A stretch of DNA of 64,000 nt from Flavitalea plasmicola (GTDB lineage Bacteria; Bacteroidota; Bacteroidia; Chitinophagales; Chitinophagaceae): the NCBI RefSeq assembly GCF_030546645.1, contig NZ_JAUOTO010000002.1:682001-746000 (forward strand). The letters are read 5' to 3'. The translations under genes and the position numbers were made by a program. A model generated the notes under the pieces. It ran no database searches. It was given only the letters and a program-made list of their open reading frames with translations, and was not told where the DNA came from. How positions within the stretch are numbered: the first letter of the stretch is position 1; each line of letters begins with the position of its first letter. Positions 58,098 to 64,000 of this stretch are shown one piece after another.

Positions 58098-58871
58098 ATG
58101 AAGATTGCTTTATTCAGCGACATACACGCCAACCTCCCTGCCCTTGAAGCTTTTTTTGCCGACGTCGAAAAACAAAAGCCCGATGCGATCTATTGCCTGG
58201 GCGACCTGGTGGGCTACAATATCTGGCCCAACGAGGTGATCAACGAGGTCCGTAGACGGGGGATCCCCACTATTGCCGGAAACTATGATTTCGGCATCGG
58301 CCGTTCCAGCGACGATTGCGGTTGCGCCTATAAGACAGATGTCGAGAAGGCCAATGGAGCTGTATCCATTTCGTTCACCAATCAGCGGGTGAAAGAGGAA
58401 GAAAGAAAGTACCTGCGTACCCTGCCGGCGCATATCAGAGTGGAATTTCAGTTGAACCAGGATAAGCTGAACCTTCTGCTGGTGCATGGCAGCCCCCGTA
58501 AGATCAATGAATACCTTTTCGAGGACCGCGATGAAAAGAGCCTACTGCGGATCATGGAGCAGGCAGAAGCAGATGTAATGTGCTTTGGCCATACACATAA
58601 GCCCTATCATCGCGTATTAAACGCAGCGATCGATGGACGGGAGCATTTCCGGCACGCGATCAACATCGGGTCTATCGGTAAGCCTAAGGATGGGGATCCC
58701 AGGGGTGGCTACGTACTACTGCATATACAGGAAGATAGCAGTGTCACCCATTCAGAGACTATCCGGGCGGAGTTTATCCGTTTTGCCTACGATGTGGAGA
58801 AGGCTGCCAGGGCAGTAGAGGACAGCCCGTTGCCGAATGCTTACGCAGAAAGCCTCCGAAAAGGGCTTTGA
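58098..58871 (+). CDS. Metallophosphoesterase in the arsenic operon
   Basis: A 257-residue calcineurin-like phosphoesterase of the YfcE/MJ0936-like type. Metal-binding motifs are ALFSDIHANLPAL (DxH), CLGDLVGYN (GDLVG), IAGNYDFGIG (GNxD replaces GNHD), LLVHGSPR and CFGHTHKPY. An unusual Cys pair lies in DDCGCAYKT just after the third motif. It lies 36 bases after the transporter stop, so it is probably part of the ars operon. Metallophosphoesterases recur in Bacteroidota ars operons, but their substrate there is not known. Confidence 0.9.
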   Translation: MKIALFSDIHANLPALEAFFADVEKQKPDAIYCLGDLVGYNIWPNEVINEVRRRGIPTIAGNYDFGIGRSSDDCGCAYKTDVEKANGAVSISFTNQRVKEEERKYLRTLPAHIRVEFQLNQDKLNLLLVHGSPRKINEYLFEDRDEKSLLRIMEQAEADVMCFGHTHKPYHRVLNAAIDGREHFRHAINIGSIGKPKDGDPRGGYVLLHIQEDSSVTHSETIRAEFIRFAYDVEKAARAVEDSPLPNAYAESLRKGL

Positions 58872-58898
58872 TATACCTGCTCCGCAACCCATATGAGG

Positions 58899-60887
58899 TC
58901 ATTTTTTAACTTTTAATAATCCTGCGTTGATGGCTACCACGATAGTGCTCAGGCTCATCAAAACGGCGCCTGCGGCAGGGCTTAACAATATACCCTGTTT
59001 ATATAAAACCCCGGCCGCCAATGGCAGGGCTATGACGTTGTAGCCAGTGGCCCAGAGGAGATTCTGGATCATTTTACGATAGGTGGCTTTGCCGAAGAGA
59101 ATAAGGCTGACGATATCTTTTGGATTGCTGTTCACCAGCACGATGCCCGCAGTTTCAGCGGCTATATCACTACCGCTGCCAACGGCAATGCCGACGTCGG
59201 CCTGCGCCAGGGCGGGCGCGTCGTTCACACCGTCCCCGGTCATGGCCACGAACTCGCCCTGGCCTTGCAACTCTTTAATTTTTTCCAGCTTTTGGTGAGG
59301 CAATACTTCGGCGAAGAAGTTGTCCATTCCCAGGTCTTTGGCCACACCTTCGGCGACGACCTTGTTGTCGCCGGTGAGCAAGGTGGTTTTAATCTGGTTT
59401 TGATGGAGGGTCCTGATGGCGTCCCGGGATTCGGGGCGTACCTGATCGGCCAGGGCTATAAAGCCGGCAACCTGGTCGTTCACTACAACATATACCAGTG
59501 TTTCACCTGCATTGATCTTTTGCAGATGATCTTTGCCCGCAGACAGCCCGGTGACGGATTGCGGGCTGACAACGGCTACTTTTTTCCCATCCACGACGCC
59601 TGTGATCCCTTCGCCGGATAAGGCTTGCACATCCGCCGCATTGCCCGGCGCGATATCCAGGTCTTTTACTTTTTTGAGTATGCCGGTGGCGATGGGATGT
59701 TCGGATCCCTTTTCAAGAGCGGCGGCTAATCGCATTATATCTTCGGGAGTGAATGCTGCGAGGGTGGACTGGTAACGGACGACCTCGAATTTTCCGATGG
59801 TCAGCGTACCTGTCTTATCGAATACCAGGGTAGTGATCCGGCGTGCATTTTCAAAGGCCGTCCGGTTCCTGATGAGCAACCCGTTCTGAGCAGAGAGCGC
59901 GGTGGATTTTGCAACAACCAGTGGGACGGCAAGGCCCAGCGCATGGGGACAGCAAATGACGATGACGGTCACCATTCTTTCGATGGCGAAAGCCAGCCCT
60001 TTACCATCGATGAACCACCAGGTGAAAGTGACCATCCCTGCCAGGAGCGCAATGATGGTTAGCCACCGGGCTGCGGTGTCCGCCAGCAACTGGGTCCTGG
60101 ACCTGGCCTTCTGGGCATCTTTCACCAGCTGGACGACCCGGGAGAGATAAGAATCGGCCGGACTGTGTGTTACGGATACTTTCAGGACACCGTTGCCATT
60201 GATGGCTGCCGCAATGACCTTGTCCCCTTTGGTCTTATGTACCGGCCGGGATTCCCCGGTGAGCATGGATTCATTCAGGAAGCTTTCCCCTTCGGCGATT
60301 ACGCCGTCTGCGGCGATCTTTTCGCCAGGCTTGACGAGGATCCTGTCACCCGCCGCCAGCGTGCTGGCCCTGACCTCCTTCACCTGCCCATTGTCCTGTA
60401 TGAAATGCGCATCCGAGGGCATGAGCCGGACAAGCAATTCAAGCTCCCTGGAAGCGCCGGCAACAGACTTCATTTCTATCCAATGGCCCAGCAACATGAT
60501 GAGTATGAGGGTGTCAAGTTCCCAGAAGAAGTCCATGCCCTTCAGGCCGGCGACAGTGGCGGCACTGTATACATAGGCTACGGTGATGGCAAAGCCGATA
60601 AGGGTCATCATGCCGGGGTTACGGTCTTTCATTTCATCCCACCAGCCGGAAAGAAAGGGGCGGCCTCCGTACAGGAAGACGAAGGTGGACAACAGCAGGA
60701 GGAGGTAGTCGGACCCCGGGAAAGTAAAAGGGATGTGCATCCAGTGAAGGATCATCGGGGAAAGGAACAGAATAGGCGGGGTGAGCGCCAAAACGGTGTA
60801 GAATCGCTTGCGAAAATCCCGGATCATCATGGCGTGATGATCATGGCTTGCCGGGGAATGATGATCCTGCATCTCACTATGGTTCAT
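58899..60887 (-). CDS. CopB-type P1B copper/silver-transporting ATPase
   Basis: A 662-residue heavy-metal ATPase. The N-terminus is His-rich (NHSEMQDHHSPASHDHHAM) and lacks Cys-type metal-binding domains. Motifs are the phosphatase LTGESRPV, the membrane CPH site in VICCPHALGLAVPLV, the phosphorylation site DKTGTLTIG and the hinge MTGDGVNDAPALAQADVG. The CPH site places it with CopB-type exporters of copper or silver. It is alone on the minus strand. A role in metal detoxification fits the arsenic genes nearby. Confidence 0.94.
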   Translation of the reverse strand: MNHSEMQDHHSPASHDHHAMMIRDFRKRFYTVLALTPPILFLSPMILHWMHIPFTFPGSDYLLLLLSTFVFLYGGRPFLSGWWDEMKDRNPGMMTLIGFAITVAYVYSAATVAGLKGMDFFWELDTLILIMLLGHWIEMKSVAGASRELELLVRLMPSDAHFIQDNGQVKEVRASTLAAGDRILVKPGEKIAADGVIAEGESFLNESMLTGESRPVHKTKGDKVIAAAINGNGVLKVSVTHSPADSYLSRVVQLVKDAQKARSRTQLLADTAARWLTIIALLAGMVTFTWWFIDGKGLAFAIERMVTVIVICCPHALGLAVPLVVAKSTALSAQNGLLIRNRTAFENARRITTLVFDKTGTLTIGKFEVVRYQSTLAAFTPEDIMRLAAALEKGSEHPIATGILKKVKDLDIAPGNAADVQALSGEGITGVVDGKKVAVVSPQSVTGLSAGKDHLQKINAGETLVYVVVNDQVAGFIALADQVRPESRDAIRTLHQNQIKTTLLTGDNKVVAEGVAKDLGMDNFFAEVLPHQKLEKIKELQGQGEFVAMTGDGVNDAPALAQADVGIAVGSGSDIAAETAGIVLVNSNPKDIVSLILFGKATYRKMIQNLLWATGYNVIALPLAAGVLYKQGILLSPAAGAVLMSLSTIVVAINAGLLKVKK

Positions 60888-61060
60888 AGTATATCGTTTT
60901 CACGGCTAAGTTAGTGGATCATCTTCCCTACCCGTTATATAATTCCGTTGAAAGATTATATCATATTGCGGATGTCCCTGTATACCCGGATATTATCTGG
61001 ATCATATAATATAAGAAAAAAAAGGCAAAAAATAAAAAAAAAGACTATTATGCTCATCTC

Positions 61061-61068
61061 TATTTTTG
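61061..61068 (+). promoter_or_regulatory. Bacteroidota-type -7 promoter element
   Basis: TATTTTTG fits the TAnnTTTG consensus exactly, 40 bases before the response-regulator ATG. No clear -33 box is visible. Confidence 0.4.
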
Positions 61069-61108
61069 TTCTGTGTAATTGTTTTATTAATTTATAAAAC
61101 AGAGGCAT

Positions 61109-61501
61109 ATGAAAAAACATATACTGCTGATCGACGACGATCAGGACGAACTAACACTTTTCGTAGAGGCGTTAAACAAGGTCAATATCCCTTACAAATG
61201 CACCTGGGCAAAGGATGGCGAGCAAGCGCTCCAACAACTTACTTATCTGACACCGGATATTATTTTCCTCGATATAAATCTGCCAGGCATGAGCGGCTTT
61301 GAATGCCTGGCTGCTATAAAACAACGGGCGCGACTACAGGTCTGTCCGGTCATTCTTCATTCCACTAACATGACGGCGGACTGCCGGGATAAGGGTATAA
61401 AATTAGGCGCGGCGGCCTGCCTTGCAAAATCCGATACGCCTTCGGAGCTTGCAGGGATATTGGAAGAGCTTATACCGGATGACCTGATGACCTTGTTATA
61501 A
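61109..61501 (+). CDS. Orphan single-domain response regulator
   Basis: A 130-residue receiver domain with acidic pocket LLIDDDQDELTLF, phospho-acceptor in IIFLDINLPGMSGFE, switch residues in ILHSTNM and lysine in CLAKSDTP. No output domain and no adjacent kinase. It probably relays a signal from a kinase elsewhere. It is convergent with the universal stress protein gene. Confidence 0.92.
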   Translation: MKKHILLIDDDQDELTLFVEALNKVNIPYKCTWAKDGEQALQQLTYLTPDIIFLDINLPGMSGFECLAAIKQRARLQVCPVILHSTNMTADCRDKGIKLGAAACLAKSDTPSELAGILEELIPDDLMTLL

Positions 61502-61518
61502 AGCATTCGCTGTCTGTT

Positions 61519-62337
61519 CTATTCATGGGTGGTGAATAACGATGCTGCTGTCTTCTCCAGGATGGCATTTGCCAGGCTTTGCCGGAAGAACCGGGAGACG
61601 GCGGTCCTTCCATAGGAACCCATTACGACGATCATATTGTCGGTGTACCGGTTTATAAAACCAGGCAATTCTTCCGATGCCCGGCCCTGCATTATCTCCA
61701 CTTCAACATGGTCGAAATGGCGTGGCAGCCAGCTCCTGATATACTGCTGGTGCTCGAGTTCATTATCCCCGCTGGCTTGAATGGTCACCAGGTAAGCCGG
61801 CAGCGAACGCCATATGGGGAAAAGATAGCTGAAATGCTTCATCGCATAGATGCTGGAATCACTGCCATCGTAAGCCAGCACTATTCTTTCCACCTGGCTG
61901 ATATCTTCCCGGAGCAACAACACGGGACAATGCGCATCGGCCAGGAGATCTTTAAAGGTAATACGCAGGGGAAAGTAAAGCAGGTCCGAGAACATGATCC
62001 GGGCATCTGCCAGGATCAGGTCTGCAAAAGCGCTGTTTTGCAATATTTCTTCCAGGGGGACATCCCCTTGTTCTACGTCGTAATTTACTTTGGACATGGA
62101 AAATGTGTGTTGGATCAGCTGCAGGTTGTCTTCCAGCAACTGCCTATCCTCTTCCTGTTGTGTCTCTACCAGCGGAAGGTCGGTGGTCAGCGGATAGGAT
62201 AAATTGGCTAAAATATACGACCGGTGTAAAAGAATAATATGCACAAATGAATGATCCGTCTTCACTATGCTGAGGATGGAAGTTAAAATGCGGGAGGGTT
62301 CATGTAATCCATCCAGCAGGAGCAGGATCCTTTTCAT
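61519..62337 (-). CDS. Universal stress protein (tandem UspA domains)
   Basis: A 272-residue protein with two USP-like halves. The N-terminal half begins MKRILLLLDGLHEPSRIL and is diverged. The C-terminal half has VERIVLAYDGSDSSIYAMKH and the ATP-binding type motif VMGSYGRTAVSRFFRQSLAN, a G-x2-G-x9-G-S/A pattern in part. Tandem USPs of this kind are common in Bacteroidota under low oxygen or envelope stress. It lies upstream of the pseudo-hydrolase gene region but is separated by 91 bases from it. Confidence 0.9.
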   Translation of the reverse strand: MKRILLLLDGLHEPSRILTSILSIVKTDHSFVHIILLHRSYILANLSYPLTTDLPLVETQQEEDRQLLEDNLQLIQHTFSMSKVNYDVEQGDVPLEEILQNSAFADLILADARIMFSDLLYFPLRITFKDLLADAHCPVLLLREDISQVERIVLAYDGSDSSIYAMKHFSYLFPIWRSLPAYLVTIQASGDNELEHQQYIRSWLPRHFDHVEVEIMQGRASEELPGFINRYTDNMIVVMGSYGRTAVSRFFRQSLANAILEKTAASLFTTHE

Positions 62338-62428
62338 GGCCTTTCATTTACTTTTATTATTCATTGTCCAGGCAGGGGTAATACAGTTTTTTCCACAGTG
62401 TGGAGAATAATTCCTACCCGGACGCCGT

Positions 62429-63121
62429 TCACAGATCATCGTTTATGGAAGTTCCTGCGCTTACCAGCCCCCCTTGTCGCAGTGTATTCATTATCAAATG
62501 CTTTTCAAACCACTCCGTTGTAAGGTGCGCTATCTTATAGGCTTTGCCGGCCGCCTCAAGCGAACCCACGGCGCCTTCCAGCACAACTATCTCTTTTTCA
62601 CAATTCAGCCATTCATAAGCCTGTTTGTTCCATTCATTTATGTATACATTTTCCGAGGCAGTGATCAATAATAAAGCGGGCCTGACCAAGGGCAATTCAT
62701 ATTTTATCAGGTCCGGCCGGCCACAGCGGCTTACGATCGCTTTAATTCTGCTGCCTGCTTTGATGGAAGCCTTCAATGCTGCCGCGGCAGCTACGTTCAC
62801 CGCAAAATAACCCGCGGGTAAAGCCCGTAAAGCCGGCTGCTGAAACGCCCATTTTGTAACTTTTAACAGGCTTTCACTCATTCTATTAATATCGAAAGGA
62901 TTATCAAATTCCTGTTCATCCGCGGAATCCAGTAAATAAGTGAACAGGGTGGCAAAGCGATGCCTGTTCAACATCCTGAAAAGGTATTCGTTCTGGACTT
63001 TTAAGGTCGGACAATCCTTTCCGACCGCGACGATCACCAGGCCCCGGGGTTGGTGGGGTATCTTTAAGGTGGCTGTTAAGCAAATATCCCGGAAAGTGAT
63101 ATGGATTTCATCTGGTCGCAT
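62429..63121 (-). CDS. Alpha/beta-hydrolase-fold protein lacking the catalytic triad
   Basis: A 230-residue protein related to the dienelactone-hydrolase-like family often found beside phosphoribosyltransferases. Landmarks are LVIVAVGKDCPTLKVQNEY, a helical middle and IKAIVSRCGRPDLIKYELP. Relatives, as I recall them, carry GxFGASTGAAAAL (nucleophile Ser), GGED (Asp) and GATHLFEEPG (His). Here these read GYFAVNVAAAAAL, TASENVY and GAVGSLEAAG, so Ser, Asp and His are all replaced. The fold looks intact, so it is probably a pseudoenzyme with a binding role. It lies 36 bases after the truncated-hemoglobin stop on the same strand. Confidence 0.75.
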   Translation of the reverse strand: MRPDEIHITFRDICLTATLKIPHQPRGLVIVAVGKDCPTLKVQNEYLFRMLNRHRFATLFTYLLDSADEQEFDNPFDINRMSESLLKVTKWAFQQPALRALPAGYFAVNVAAAAALKASIKAGSRIKAIVSRCGRPDLIKYELPLVRPALLLITASENVYINEWNKQAYEWLNCEKEIVVLEGAVGSLEAAGKAYKIAHLTTEWFEKHLIMNTLRQGGLVSAGTSINDDL

Positions 63122-63157
63122 ACAAAAACCGGCACAATTCCCGTGCCACCGGGCTGG

Positions 63158-63532
63158 TCAATGGGCAGGCAGCCGGACCTGCATGAGCCGAGCAATGGAC
63201 ATAGCCCGTTGTCTGGCAATCTCTGCGTTCCTGCCCTCGAAAAGCTCGTCTACCGTCCGGGTAAAGAGCCGGATCCACTGATCGAAATGCACCCCGGAGA
63301 GGGGATGCCGCTGATGCAGCTGCATATGGGTCACCATCGGGTTGCCCGTATATCCACCTGTTTGAAACAATACGTTTTCCCAAAAATCATACATGACGGG
63401 CAGATGATGCTTCCAGTCTACTTTTACCACGTCATTGAAGATCGGGCCAATGACGACATCGTTGCGGACCTTCTCATAAAAAGCATCGATCAATTCACGG
63501 ATATCTTCTTTATTTTCAATATCTCTCTTCAT
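63158..63532 (-). CDS. Group III truncated hemoglobin
   Basis: A 124-residue truncated globin. Markers are IDAFYEKVRNDVVIGPIFND, the WKHHLPVMYDFWENVLF segment and the proximal histidine region VTHMQLHQRHPLSGVHFDQW. Group III globins bind haem and are linked to nitric-oxide or low-oxygen stress. It lies between the NosY-like permease and the pseudo-hydrolase, all on the minus strand and closely spaced, so they likely form one unit connected with nitrogen-oxide metabolism. Confidence 0.94.
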   Translation of the reverse strand: MKRDIENKEDIRELIDAFYEKVRNDVVIGPIFNDVVKVDWKHHLPVMYDFWENVLFQTGGYTGNPMVTHMQLHQRHPLSGVHFDQWIRLFTRTVDELFEGRNAEIARQRAMSIARLMQVRLPAH

Positions 63533-63551
63533 ACGACCCGTGGTTTAATTG

Positions 63552-64000
63552 TCACCAATCCTTTCTGTTGAATTTCCGGACAGCCAGCCACAAAGGCACG
63601 AATATCCACATCAGCATGATCAGGCATGCGTACAGGCTGCCCCCTGTACCACCGAAGAACTCCCTGAATACGGCCCCTGTATAGCCCATCATGGCGGAAA
63701 TATCCATTTTAAGAAGCACAACGATCCTGCCCAGGTCGATGGGGTTAAGCGAGCCGAGAACGATGCTTATCTTTTCCAGCGGGTAGTCGCTGAATTGAAA
63801 CAGGATGAACAGAACGATGCCATCATAGATAAGAGAAAAATAAAACCAAAGCAGGATGGCAAGCCCGATGCCTTTCGCCTTGTCCCGGGTGATCATCGAT
63901 CCCAGCAGGGCAAGGGCAACGAAGATGATGGTCAATCCCATGCCGGTGGCCATCAGGACCAGTCCTGCCTGCGAGCCGCTGTAGAAAAGGATGGGCAACC
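63552..64000 (-). CDS. NosY-like ABC-2 permease, 3' part only
   Basis: The last 149 codons of a membrane protein whose start lies beyond the right edge. The visible part holds transmembrane helices (GLTIIFVALALLGSMITRD, GIGLAILLWFYFSLIYDGI and LYACLIMLMWIFVPLWLAV). The segment LGSLNPIDLGRIVVLLKMDI, followed by SAMMGYTGAVFREFFG, is characteristic of NosY, the permease of the NosDFY copper/sulfur transporter needed for nitrous-oxide reductase. The rest of a nos cluster may lie to the right. Confidence 0.85.
   Translation of the reverse strand, partial: LPILFYSGSQAGLVLMATGMGLTIIFVALALLGSMITRDKAKGIGLAILLWFYFSLIYDGIVLFILFQFSDYPLEKISIVLGSLNPIDLGRIVVLLKMDISAMMGYTGAVFREFFGGTGGSLYACLIMLMWIFVPLWLAVRKFNRKDW

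Overview
The window looks like chromosomal DNA of a Bacteroidota bacterium, most likely family Chitinophagaceae. The evidence is two SusC/SusD pairs, a FecR-type regulator ahead of a TonB receptor, DUF6520/MauE and DUF6496 genes, KGG-motif proteins and mostly weak Shine-Dalgarno signals. Base composition looks around 50% GC or slightly above. I see no tRNA, rRNA, CRISPR array, insertion sequence or prophage.

Layout. 1-8.3 kb: 5' part of a TamB-like gene, rpoN (sigma-54), an outer-membrane barrel protein, Ku, a YihY/BrkB membrane protein, a 48-residue membrane peptide, an AI-2E-type permease and topoisomerase IB. 8.3-16.8 kb: a SusD/SusC pair, a first DNA ligase D (LIG-POL only), an MscS channel and a very acidic protein. 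16.8-23.8 kb: an FtsX-type permease, a possible small RNA, and a hexuronate group (uxaC, a Gfo/Idh oxidoreductase, a GH28 polygalacturonase remnant) next to an XdhC gene. 23.8-36.7 kb: a stress and carbohydrate block with a PAS histidine kinase, GlgX, TreZ, a GH13 glucosidase, a KGG low-complexity protein, a DUF892 ferritin-like protein, DUF3175, an SDR, a Cys-rich copper protein and a MidA-type methyltransferase. 36.7-47.7 kb: transketolase, a SET protein, a response regulator/kinase pair, a second DNA ligase D (PE-LIG-POL), a CDF transporter, DUF421, pyrophosphatase, DUF6496 and a HAD-ATPase fusion. 48-54.3 kb: a three-gene surface-signalling unit whose first protein joins a sigma-70 region-2-like domain to a FecR anti-sigma. 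54.3-58.9 kb: DUF6520/MauE/AraC, then an arsenic operon (arsR, arsM, acr3, metallophosphoesterase). 58.9-64 kb: a CopB-type ATPase, an orphan response regulator, a universal stress protein, an alpha/beta hydrolase that has lost its catalytic triad, a truncated hemoglobin and the 3' part of a NosY-like permease.

How the genes fit together. Much of 3.9-46 kb reads as a dispersed DNA-repair and desiccation/osmotic-stress set: Ku, two LigD proteins, topoisomerase IB, MscS, glycogen/trehalose enzymes, YciF-like and KGG proteins, and lysine-rich histone-like peptides. Several of these genes have sigma-54-like -24/-12 sequences upstream, and rpoN lies at the start of the window. The most unusual items are the sigma2-FecR fusion, the HAD-ATPase fusion, the decayed GH28 gene beside a repeated 18-bp operator-like site, a plus-strand terminator implying a small RNA, and the triad-less hydrolase. 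All functional calls come from reading the translations; no database search was run.
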